Shown: positions 1 to 5,573 of the stretch, piece after piece
Numbering within the stretch: the first letter of the stretch is position 1
How the letters are laid out: every line of letters starts with the position of its first letter
DNA from: an uncultured Clostridia bacterium
GTDB taxonomy: Bacteria > Bacillota > Clostridia > Christensenellales > UBA1242
NCBI GenBank assembly: GCA_948434855.1
Contig: CAOJFR010000045.1
Coordinates: 1-5,573 of the forward strand
Length of the DNA stretch: 5,573 nucleotides
Reading direction: 5' to 3'
Program-made: the position numbers and the translations under genes
The notes under the pieces: generated by a model
Seen by the model: only the letters and a program-made list of their open reading frames with translations
Told to the model about the DNA's origin: nothing
The model's database searches: none

Positions 1-1
1 T

Positions 2-712
2 ACGGAAGATGGATATGTGACTTATGATGATGACCCAATTATTAGTTTTGACAGCGAAGCAAACGAAGTTACACTTCTCTATCAGTTTAGCTATGTAAAT
101 GAAAGCGGCGAAACTGTTGATACCCCAATGTTCTTTAAAACCACTCTTGAATATAACAACAACACTGATGGCATTGGCGTTTCTTATGACGATTATAAAA
201 TTTATACTTATAAAACTGGCTCTTCATTCTTAAATATTTCTGAAAACCATGTTAAGTATAACAAAATGTTAAGCGAAGTTGCTAACAGACTTGGAATTGA
301 CGGAGAACCTACCCCAGCAAAAATTTCTGAATTTTTCTCTAAGGATAAAATTGCATTTGGTATTGACTATAAATTAAATAGACTTTATTATGCTTTGCGT
401 GAAGACAATTCAACTCATATTGTTCCTATGAACGAAGCAACAAATACCTATGATTTTTATGGATTTAGCTTTGAAATTCTTAAATCTATAAACGAAAATG
501 AAATTAGACTTTCTGCAAAACTTGACAGCGAAGTTAAGTTTGAAATTACATTAAACTTAGAAAATCTTGATATTCCAACTGAGCCAGAAGTTCCAACAGA
601 GCCAGAAGTTCCAACAGAGCCTGAAACCCCTGTTGAACCAGAAGTTCCAGAAAATCCAGATTTGGGTGAAGTGGAAACAACTACTCCTCCAACTGAAACA
701 AACAAAGACTAA
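2..712 (+). CDS. Partial unknown protein with C-terminal Pro/Glu/Thr repeat tail
   Basis: I do not recognise this protein. The reading frame is open to the left edge: five codons (T-E-D-G-Y) precede the GTG at 17, so that GTG is almost certainly internal and the 5' end is missing. The visible 236 residues start with an acidic, Tyr/Asn-rich region of about 190 residues with alternating polar and hydrophobic stretches, which looks like an extracellular beta-rich domain. It contains no cysteine, and no membrane segment is visible. Residues ~192-215 are four six-residue repeats of the PTEPEV type, followed by a Thr/Pro-rich end. Such tails are common in surface or secreted proteins of low-GC Gram-positives, but there is no LPxTG motif, hydrophobic anchor or binding repeat after it. 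Any signal peptide would lie outside the window. The gene converges on the minus-strand block and ends at a hairpin terminator. The coding call is firm; export is inference. Confidence 0.8.
   Translation, partial: TEDGYVTYDDDPIISFDSEANEVTLLYQFSYVNESGETVDTPMFFKTTLEYNNNTDGIGVSYDDYKIYTYKTGSSFLNISENHVKYNKMLSEVANRLGIDGEPTPAKISEFFSKDKIAFGIDYKLNRLYYALREDNSTHIVPMNEATNTYDFYGFSFEILKSINENEIRLSAKLDSEVKFEITLNLENLDIPTEPEVPTEPEVPTEPETPVEPEVPENPDLGEVETTTPPTETNKD
575..646 (+). repeat. Tandem 18-bp repeat encoding PTEPEV units
   Basis: Four consecutive 18-bp units begin at 575, 593, 611 and 629. The first two differ at one base; units three and four have drifted (encoding PTEPET and PVEPEV). A fifth, decayed start (PENPDL) follows at 647. 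The unit is in frame with the plus-strand gene, so gain or loss of copies would change the length of the Pro/Glu linker without breaking the frame. Confidence 0.9.
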
Positions 713-716
713 ACAT

Positions 717-742
717 AAAGACAACGAAAGTTGTCTTTTTTT
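717..742 (+). terminator. Rho-independent terminator of the plus-strand gene
   Basis: Seven base pairs (AGACAAC with GTTGTCT, 719-725 and 730-736) close a GAAA tetraloop and are followed by an unbroken run of T to 742. Two more A-T pairs (717-718 with 737-738) extend the stem. It starts 4 bases after the TAA stop of the gene at 2-712. Confidence 0.9.
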
Positions 743-762
743 ATCTATGAAAATTGAAGCAT

Positions 763-795
763 AAAAAAACTCTTGCAATTTTGCAAGAGTTTTTA
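763..795. terminator. Bidirectional terminator between convergent genes
   Basis: A 13-bp stem (765-777 with 782-794; core CTCTTGCA/TGCAAGAG) surrounds a four-base loop. It has seven A on the left (763-769) and five T on the right (790-794). Read on the minus strand it gives a stem followed by a seven-T tract, starting directly after the stop codon of the Ppx/HD gene, so it is mainly that gene's terminator. On the plus strand it acts as a second, back-up terminator. Confidence 0.9.
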
Positions 796-2316
796 TTATA
801 AGATTTCTAACTTTTTATGGAATATTTTTTCAAAGTCTTTTCTTACTTCCATTCCCCTTTGAATTTCAAAGGTTGCATCTGATGTTGTGGCTGTTTTCAT
901 GATAACTGAATCGCCCAAAATATCACAATTTATATCTACAATTACATTATTTTTTGTTCTATCAAAACATTCAGCTAATCTTAAAATTATTCCAAGTTTT
1001 TTTGTTGCATCAGCATCTTCTACTGTGAGTATTCCATTATATCTTGCCCATTCACTCATTTTTATCTCTCCACCAGAGTGAAGCGATGCTACAAAGCTTG
1101 CGAGAATGAGCTCTCTGTGTGTTAAACCATAAATTTCACTATTAAGCACAACCTCAAATGAATGTGCTGCATGATGTTTGTAGCTTATTCTCTTTCCTAC
1201 ATCGTGCATATATGAAGCAACTCTGAGCACTTTTACATAGCCTCTTGGAAGCTTATGCAAAACTCTTAGTTGTTTAAATAGTAGCATTGACAAGTTGTAT
1301 ACTTGCTCATTATGTCTTGTTGAGCTATTTTCATATTCTGAGGTTTGAGCCATTACTGAAAAACCAACTATATCTGAATTTGGCTTTTCTACTGTTGTTG
1401 GAGTTACACTATTAAACAACAAGCCCTCTATTAATGCTCTGGTTGTTATTGTTACATTCTCTTTATTTATATATTCTGAAATTGTCTTTATTATTTGAAC
1501 TGCATAGGCAAAAATGTCTGCCCTTGGTTCTGTTAAGCCCTTCAATTTTTTGTTTTCATTAAGTTCCAGTGCATTTAACTGAGCGAATATATGATTTATA
1601 TCGGCTGTATCAAAAACATAGCCATCATCTTTTTCAAGTGGATATTTTCTATATATTCTATCCATTTTTGAAAGGTCTTCATAATATGGGCCGTTTCCAA
1701 TGTATGCAAACTCTGGTTCAATTTGACTGAGCCAATCAAAGTCTGAAAGTTGAGACTTTATATATTTTGAAACTTTTTCAAAGGTCTCTTCCTTGCCAAG
1801 CTTTGAAAGGTCATACATTGATGCTAAGGTTTTTGGACCAACAGGAATGTAAGACTGATTTAATATATTTCTTCTATTATAATGTATTAAATGAATATTA
1901 TCTGCCCCAACATTGACAATTATTCCCTTTGGCAAATCATAGCTATTCATGATTCCTGTGTATATGGCAATGTTTTGCTCTTCTGACGACATTAATGTGA
2001 ACCTGAAACCACAAGTTACAAAAACTTCATCAAAAAAACTATAGATGTTCATTGGTTTTGATTCTCTAACAAATGTTGCCACTGCTATTGTTTTTGTAAC
2101 CGCAAACATATCACAAATTTTTCTGAAATTTTTAAGTATGTTAATGATTGAACTTATTTGATTCTTTTTCAAAAAGTGGTCATCATCCATCTCTAATCCT
2201 GGACTAATTGTTTCTACCTCATAGTCACAAATTGAAAAATAATTATCTTGAACAACATTCGCAATTACTAACTTTGCAGAATATGTTTCAACAATAACAA
2301 CTGCTATTTTATCCAC
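796..2316 (-). CDS. Ppx/GppA-like protein with C-terminal HD domain, likely divergent in catalysis
   Basis: This 506-residue protein matches the plan of the exopolyphosphatase/pppGpp phosphohydrolase family: an actin-like fold in the N-terminal ~300 residues and an HD domain at ~330-455. Family landmarks include V-A-T-x-x-x-R-E (78-85), S-S-E-E-Q (110-114, where the family has S-G-E-E-E) and a glycine-rich strand at 131-143. HD residues are well kept: H335, H371-D372 (M-H-D-V-G-K), H381/H382/H385, H413 and the L-R-L-A-x-x-x-D-R segment at 446-453. The N-terminal phosphate-binding motif is strongly altered: family D-x-G-S-N-S reads I-V-E-T-Y-S (8-13) and D-I-G-G-G-S reads N-V-G-A-D-N (135-140). 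Hydrolysis of polyphosphate or pppGpp is therefore doubtful. A GTG start at 2316 is supported by AGGAG 7 bases upstream. It lies 137 bp downstream of rnfB on the same strand, with its own promoter. The family call is good; the substrate is unknown. Confidence 0.85.
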   Translation of the reverse strand: MDKIAVVIVETYSAKLVIANVVQDNYFSICDYEVETISPGLEMDDDHFLKKNQISSIINILKNFRKICDMFAVTKTIAVATFVRESKPMNIYSFFDEVFVTCGFRFTLMSSEEQNIAIYTGIMNSYDLPKGIIVNVGADNIHLIHYNRRNILNQSYIPVGPKTLASMYDLSKLGKEETFEKVSKYIKSQLSDFDWLSQIEPEFAYIGNGPYYEDLSKMDRIYRKYPLEKDDGYVFDTADINHIFAQLNALELNENKKLKGLTEPRADIFAYAVQIIKTISEYINKENVTITTRALIEGLLFNSVTPTTVEKPNSDIVGFSVMAQTSEYENSSTRHNEQVYNLSMLLFKQLRVLHKLPRGYVKVLRVASYMHDVGKRISYKHHAAHSFEVVLNSEIYGLTHRELILASFVASLHSGGEIKMSEWARYNGILTVEDADATKKLGIILRLAECFDRTKNNVIVDINCDILGDSVIMKTATTSDATFEIQRGMEVRKDFEKIFHKKLEIL

Positions 2317-2323
2317 ACTTCTA

Positions 2324-2328
2324 CTCCT
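2324..2328 (-). promoter_or_regulatory. Ribosome binding site fixing a GTG start
   Basis: AGGAG on the minus strand lies 7 bases before the GTG at 2316-2314. No in-frame ATG sits at this distance, so this site decides the unusual start codon of the Ppx/HD gene. Confidence 0.8.
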
Positions 2329-2346
2329 ATATAATATGATATTTTG

Positions 2347-2375
2347 ATTATAACATAATTTTATTTATTTGTATA
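2347..2375 (-). promoter_or_regulatory. Sigma-A type promoter for the Ppx/HD gene
   Basis: On the minus strand a perfect TATAAT (2352-2347) is preceded by TG plus one base, forming an extended -10 element. TATACA (2375-2370; 4 of 6 matches to TTGACA) lies upstream with a 17-base spacer. The predicted start of transcription is near 2340, giving a 5' leader of about 25 bases. The AT-rich background lowers the certainty of the -35 element. Confidence 0.65.
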
Positions 2376-2453
2376 TAAATATAAAGAATTTTTTTAAACT
2401 AGCTTGCATTATATTAATTTGTTATAACTCTGACTTTTGGACTTTTAACTTTT

Positions 2454-3239
2454 TTATATTCTTGAAATTACGTGGCTTGGACAAGCCGCAACACACTTCC
2501 CACACTTTATGCATTTGGTTTCATCAATTTTTGGAAGACCACCAACCATCTTTATTGCTCCAACTGGACAAGCAACTATGCAGGTTTCACAGTGTGTGCA
2601 CGCAACCTTGCAGTTTCTTGTTACAACTGAGTCTTCTGATGAGTTTTTGCATACTACTTCAACAAACTTTTTGTTTGGAATCATCTCTATTAAATGATTT
2701 GGACAAGCTGAAATGCATTCGCCACAGGCTACGCATTTTTCTTTGTCTACTATTGCACAGCCCTTTTTGGAAATTGATATTGCACCATATTTGCAAGCAT
2801 TTACGCAATCACCACAACCAAGGCAGGCAAATGGACAAAATTTGTCTCCGTTATGTTGCAGATTTTTGCTGCTGCAGGTGTTATCTCCAATATACTTAAA
2901 CTTGTTTTTGCAATCTATTCCGCCTTTGCACTTTACAAATGCAACCGTATCAAAATGCACCTTTCTCTCATGCTTTAAAACTTCTCTTATTCTGATATAG
3001 TTTTTTCCAGTGAGATATGGACACACATCTGGATAGGTTTTTCCTTTAGACAAATGTTCTGCAAACTCTGCACAATCTTTTCTTCCGCACTCTTTGCAGT
3101 TTAATAACGGCAAAAGCTCATATAAAACTTCTGAGGTTTTATTTAGCTTTTTTGTTTTTGAAGTTATGACAACAATGAGTATTGTTAATGCCAAAACCAC
3201 AACAACAGATGCGGCATATATTAAAATTTTTACCAGCAT
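2454..3239 (-). CDS. rnfB: Ion-translocating electron transport complex subunit RnfB
   Basis: RnfB is the peripheral Fe-S subunit that accepts electrons from reduced ferredoxin and passes them to the membrane part of Rnf. The 261-residue protein starts with a membrane anchor (residues ~4-26). A four-Cys FeS domain follows at C48, C51, C56 and C73, with the C-x2-C-x4-C-x16-C spacing of RnfB. A linker holds C104, C110, C122 and C135. Four ferredoxin-type C-x2-C-x2-C-x3-C motifs follow at 139-149, 169-179, 214-224 and 243-253. The last motif ends eight residues before the stop, so there is no C-terminal extension. Length and the number of clusters fit clostridial RnfB rather than the shorter proteobacterial form. 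Its ATG at 3239 has AAGGAG 7 bases upstream, and that site overlaps the stop codon of the preceding rnfA-like gene, suggesting coupled translation. It is the last gene of the rnf run, as in rnfCDGEAB operons. Confidence 0.95.
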   Translation of the reverse strand: MLVKILIYAASVVVVLALTILIVVITSKTKKLNKTSEVLYELLPLLNCKECGRKDCAEFAEHLSKGKTYPDVCPYLTGKNYIRIREVLKHERKVHFDTVAFVKCKGGIDCKNKFKYIGDNTCSSKNLQHNGDKFCPFACLGCGDCVNACKYGAISISKKGCAIVDKEKCVACGECISACPNHLIEMIPNKKFVEVVCKNSSEDSVVTRNCKVACTHCETCIVACPVGAIKMVGGLPKIDETKCIKCGKCVAACPSHVISRI

Positions 3240-3246
3240 ATTTTTT

Positions 3247-3252
3247 CTCCTT
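3247..3252 (-). promoter_or_regulatory. Ribosome binding site of rnfB
   Basis: AAGGAG on the minus strand is 7 bases before the rnfB ATG. Its first two bases are part of the TAA stop codon (3253-3251) of the upstream rnfA-like gene, so termination of one gene places ribosomes at the start of the next. Confidence 0.85.
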
Positions 3253-3826
3253 AAATGATTAACTGACTAGCATAGTATAAAATTATTGACAATATTGCAA
3301 GCATGAAAAGCCTTGCAGGCACGTTTCTTACACTTACATTCATGTATCCCCTGTTGAGCCATCGCACGAAAAAGCCTAAAATTAAACTGGTTATTAGCAC
3401 CACAATTACAATGGCTAAAAGCGAAATGAAAAATTCTGAAATGCCTAAACTCATGTTTAATGTGAAAATTACTGAAAGTGTGAAAACTACATCAAAGGCG
3501 TATGACAATGAATTTTGATATAGATAGTTATTAAACTTTTTGAACTTTCTCCAAATGAGTGACACAAACAAATTGTATATTCCCACAATTAATACGTTTA
3601 CGCTGGTGTTTATGTAGTAAAGGTTATAGGTGCTATAGACATATTTATATAGAAAATATGAAATTGTGCTTGTGAGCATTATGCCAAGAACTAGAAATAA
3701 TGAACTTATTATTCTGAATGAAGCATATTGCTTTTCTCTTTGAAGTTCTAGCGTGCCAGCTCCGCCAAGCATGATATTGCTGCTTATCCCATATAGGGCT
3801 AAATATGATAAAAACAAATTAAACAT
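3251..3826 (-). CDS. rnfA: Divergent RnfA-like membrane subunit without cysteines
   Basis: This 191-residue protein has the size (usually ~190-195), six-segment hydrophobic pattern (about 2-20, 36-60, 72-92, 108-125, 129-153, 170-190) and operon position of RnfA, which pairs with RnfE in the membrane core. Weak family signatures can be aligned by eye. The M-L-G-G-A-G stretch (19-24) stands where RnfA has F-L-G-I-C-P, and a V-P residue pair before the last segment (169-170) matches the RnfA C-terminus. The protein contains no cysteine: the two positions that ligate the RnfA/RnfE [2Fe-2S] cluster read A23 and about L117. The sequence is Tyr/Phe/Asn-rich and clearly less conserved than its neighbours. 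It starts at ATG 3826 with AAGGAG 10 bases upstream and overlaps the rnfE stop by one base (TAATG). The call rests on position and topology more than on sequence identity; it could be a replacement subunit of similar shape. Confidence 0.7.
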   Translation of the reverse strand: MFNLFLSYLALYGISSNIMLGGAGTLELQREKQYASFRIISSLFLVLGIMLTSTISYFLYKYVYSTYNLYYINTSVNVLIVGIYNLFVSLIWRKFKKFNNYLYQNSLSYAFDVVFTLSVIFTLNMSLGISEFFISLLAIVIVVLITSLILGFFVRWLNRGYMNVSVRNVPARLFMLAILSIILYYASQLII

Positions 3827-4731
3827 TATTTTTCATCTCCTTCGCTCTTTTTTGGGTTAAACACCTTTTCTACCTTTGCATTTTTTGAAGCCTTTGATTT
3901 TTTTATCTTCCCTTTCTTGTTCTTTTTTTCTTTCGCTGGCTCCTCTTCCACCTCTTCAACTGGTTTTGTTTCTATGCTTGGTGAAAGATTTTCTGAAACT
4001 TTTTGATTCATTTCATCTAACTTTTCTTCTGCAACCTTTTTAATTTCTACATCTGAAGTTAACAGTCTTTTTCTATAAAGCTCATTATATTGAAACTCTT
4101 TTTCATCCCTAATTTTCTTGATATATTTTTGATAGGTCATTTTTTTCTTATCATTTTTTCTGACATAAATTCTGTATAGTGCATCAACAATTATGCAGAG
4201 CACACCAAGCCAAATTAACCTGAATGTTAATGAACCAAAAAACTCATTACCAAAATAGTGAGGGATTGCTTTTCCAAAAACTGTTCCAAGTGATAAAAAT
4301 TCTAGCACAAATGAATATATAAACAGAATTAGTGAAAACCAAACACAATCCATGAATACTTTTGGAAGATAGTGTGGAACAACTGCCTTTGTTTCTATGA
4401 AATAGACGTCAATACACAAGCATATTGTGGTTAATACCGCAAAAAAGTGATAATCTGAAGACTCTAGGTTCCACAATTTTATTTTGCTGAGCAAAAGGTT
4501 TACAATTGTGATTATGAATGTTGAAAGAATTGCAGTTATGAATATTTTGACATTTCTGCTCATGAACTTGCTAAACACAAAGCACACAATGGATGAGATT
4601 AAGAAACAAATTGATGTGGCTATCATGTAAAACAATGCCTGAGTTGTGGTTTGAACCACCAACAAAAGTGGACAGATTGCAAGCACAGCAACTTGGATTA
4701 TGTTATGTTCAATATTAGTTTTTACGTGCAT
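3826..4731 (-). CDS. rnfE: RnfE subunit with long charged C-terminal extension
   Basis: RnfE is an integral membrane subunit that with RnfA holds an intramembrane [2Fe-2S] cluster. Numbered from the ATG at 4731 (301 residues), it keeps the family I-C-P motif (C20), a second cysteine in the L-C-I-D segment (C106) followed by the expected glutamate (E113), and a L-G-T-V-F-G loop (148-153) matching G-N-G-T-I-F-G. About six hydrophobic segments end near residue 190. The remaining ~110 residues (191-301) are a hydrophilic tail: a Lys/Glu-rich, probably helical part to ~245, an acidic V-E-E-V-E-E-E stretch, then a Lys-rich end. Typical RnfE proteins are ~200-230 residues, so this is an extension. 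A TTG 15 bases upstream (4746) is also in frame, but GGAGG lies 8 bases before the ATG, which decides the start. It overlaps rnfD by 17 bases, with no rnfG between them. Confidence 0.87.
   Translation of the reverse strand: MHVKTNIEHNIIQVAVLAICPLLLVVQTTTQALFYMIATSICFLISSIVCFVFSKFMSRNVKIFITAILSTFIITIVNLLLSKIKLWNLESSDYHFFAVLTTICLCIDVYFIETKAVVPHYLPKVFMDCVWFSLILFIYSFVLEFLSLGTVFGKAIPHYFGNEFFGSLTFRLIWLGVLCIIVDALYRIYVRKNDKKKMTYQKYIKKIRDEKEFQYNELYRKRLLTSDVEIKKVAEEKLDEMNQKVSENLSPSIETKPVEEVEEEPAKEKKNKKGKIKKSKASKNAKVEKVFNPKKSEGDEK
3837..3842 (-). promoter_or_regulatory. Ribosome binding site of the rnfA-like gene inside rnfE
   Basis: AAGGAG on the minus strand lies within the last codons of rnfE, 10 bases before the ATG of the rnfA-like gene. 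With the TAATG stop/start overlap this points to translational coupling of the two membrane partners. Confidence 0.75.
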
Positions 4732-5572
4732 ATCTGTATCCTCCAAGTGAAATTGGTCTTAGCACAAAATATTTGTCCATGAATGGAACAAGGATATTCA
4801 TAAAAAGTGCTACAGCAAAAACTGTGTTTTCTCCGAGCAAGCCCGTTTTCCACACAGCAGCAGAAATTGCACCAAACCCAAGCGAATATATTAATTTTCC
4901 AATTAAGTTGTTTGGTGAAGAATTTGGATCAGTAATTACGAATATTGAAACAAAGATAAATGAGCCAGAAAGCATATTTATCATGGTTGTTTCTAAGTTA
5001 TTTAAGCAAATGCTTGTGACGAAATATCCTAATATTGCAAGAAGTGTGATTTTTGCATCAACAACTCTGCAAATTGCAAGCACAATGAAACAAACAACAA
5101 GCATGATTATGAATGTTGTTCCTATGCCTCCTGTTCCCTTGCCAATTAATAGGTCTAAAATGTTATTAGTTCCACCAGCTGTGAGCGAAGTGTAGTTTTC
5201 TCCAAACACTGTGAGTTTATAAAGCTCTGACGAAAGTGCTGGATAAATTATGCCGGCAAAACATCTGCCGGTGCACGCAGGGTTAAACAAGTTTCTTCCA
5301 AGCCCACCAAAGCACATCTTTACAACAAACACTGATATAAATGCTGCAAGCGAAACAACGTATGCTGGGGTTCCGACTGGCAATGTGAGCGCAAGAATTA
5401 AGCCTGTTACCATAAATGAAAGGTTGTCTATGTATACCTTTCGGCTATTTAAAATGTTATACAAAAATTCTGATGCCGCTGAGCTGACCAAGCTTATGCC
5501 AACAATTAAAAGCGCACCAAGACCAAATTGAACAATGCCATATATTGCTGGAAAAACTAATGCTAACGCAAC
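4715..5572 (-). CDS. rnfD: Partial RnfD, flavin-carrying membrane subunit
   Basis: RnfD is a polytopic membrane subunit carrying FMN, part of the electron and ion path of Rnf. The frame stays open to the right edge; the TTG at 5491 is internal, because the 27 codons before it still read as RnfD (for example F-P-A-I-Y-G and F-G-L-G-A-L). Visible are 285 residues of a protein usually ~310-350 long. In visible numbering, signatures are G-G-L-G-R-N-L-F-N-P-A (89-99), D-L-L-I-G with G-G-I-G-T-T (140-153), I-T-D-P-N-S-S-P (213-220) and M-N-I-L-V-P (258-263). The flavin-attachment segment, usually S/T-G-A-T after an Asp, reads A-G-G-T (132-135) after S-L-T, keeping the Gly and the acceptor Thr. Multiple hydrophobic segments cover nearly the whole length. 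It overlaps rnfE by 17 bases at its 3' end. The upstream neighbour, expected to be rnfC, is outside the window. Confidence 0.93.
   Translation of the reverse strand, partial: VALALVFPAIYGIVQFGLGALLIVGISLVSSAASEFLYNILNSRKVYIDNLSFMVTGLILALTLPVGTPAYVVSLAAFISVFVVKMCFGGLGRNLFNPACTGRCFAGIIYPALSSELYKLTVFGENYTSLTAGGTNNILDLLIGKGTGGIGTTFIIMLVVCFIVLAICRVVDAKITLLAILGYFVTSICLNNLETTMINMLSGSFIFVSIFVITDPNSSPNNLIGKLIYSLGFGAISAAVWKTGLLGENTVFAVALFMNILVPFMDKYFVLRPISLGGYRYARKN
4740..4744 (-). promoter_or_regulatory. Ribosome binding site deciding the rnfE start
   Basis: GGAGG on the minus strand is 8 bases before the ATG at 4731 and lies within the coding end of rnfD. The in-frame TTG at 4746 overlaps this site and so cannot use it, which makes the ATG the better start. 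Confidence 0.85.
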
Positions 5573-5573
5573 A

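Larger units (their letters stand above)
2317..2453 (-). other. Intergenic gap between rnfB and the Ppx/HD gene
   Basis: This 137-bp, very AT-rich spacer holds the promoter and ribosome binding site listed separately. I see no GC-rich hairpin followed by a T run after rnfB, so read-through from the rnf genes into the Ppx/HD gene is possible. The only other symmetry is a short GTTATAAC palindrome at 2421-2428, too short to interpret. Confidence 0.6.

Noticed and set aside
17..19. GTG as the start codon of the plus-strand gene
   Set aside because: The frame is open to the left edge, and there is too little sequence before it to hold a ribosome binding site. The codon lies inside what looks like the middle of a protein domain.
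457..705. Minus-strand open frame with a Ser/Gly/Val-rich repeat resembling a surface protein
   Set aside because: It is the antisense of the 18-bp PTEPEV repeats; the low-complexity pattern comes from the repeat. It has no ribosome binding site and overlaps a clear plus-strand gene and its terminator.
2421..2428. GTTATAAC palindrome as an operator
   Set aside because: Eight bases of symmetry in very AT-rich DNA is expected by chance, and it lies about 45 bp upstream of the -35 element with no second copy in phase.
2369..2899. Plus-strand open frame of 176 codons rich in Cys, Leu and His
   Set aside because: Most of it is antisense to the Fe-S motifs of rnfB, which explains its composition. 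No family signature is visible, and it would cross the rnfB stop and the intergenic promoter.
4773..5195. Plus-strand open frame of 140 codons opposite rnfD
   Set aside because: It lies wholly within rnfD, whose family motifs are unmistakable on the other strand. I see no ribosome binding site or recognisable domain.
5489..5491. TTG as the start codon of rnfD
   Set aside because: The frame continues upstream to the window edge with residues typical of the RnfD N-terminal membrane segment, so the gene is cut by the window rather than starting here.

Overview
The window is an AT-rich piece of a bacterial chromosome. It carries one truncated plus-strand gene and, facing it, a minus-strand block of five genes. 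Low GC, AGGAG-type ribosome binding sites at every internal start, short or overlapping junctions and a membrane Rnf complex suggest an uncultured anaerobic Bacillota (Clostridia-like) lineage. That placement is inference, because no rRNA or marker gene is present.

Layout. Positions 2-712 (+) hold the C-terminal part of an unrecognised, probably exported protein that ends in a Pro/Glu/Thr hexapeptide repeat. Positions 713-795 hold two intrinsic terminators between convergent genes; the second is symmetric and can serve both strands. Positions 796-2316 (-) encode a Ppx/GppA-like protein with a C-terminal HD domain. It has a good promoter and its own GTG start in the 137-bp gap at 2317-2453. 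Positions 2454-5572 (-) are a tightly packed Rnf run in the order rnfD (5' end outside the window), rnfE, rnfA, rnfB.

How they work together. RnfABCDGE is a membrane ion-translocating ferredoxin:NAD+ oxidoreductase. RnfB receives electrons from ferredoxin through its Fe-S clusters, RnfA and RnfE form the membrane pair that normally holds a [2Fe-2S] cluster, and RnfD carries covalent FMN. RnfC (the NADH side) would be expected just upstream of rnfD, beyond the right edge.

The unusual points are in this Rnf set. rnfG is absent from its usual place between rnfD and rnfE. The RnfA-like protein has no cysteine at all, while RnfE keeps both expected cysteines. RnfE has a charged cytoplasmic-type tail of about 110 residues. 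The RnfD flavin-attachment motif is non-canonical. The Ppx-like protein has lost the usual nucleotide/phosphate-binding motifs but keeps its HD residues. Together these suggest a remodelled Rnf-type complex, or one that has lost some cofactors, rather than a textbook Rnf. No tRNA, rRNA, CRISPR array or mobile element was seen.
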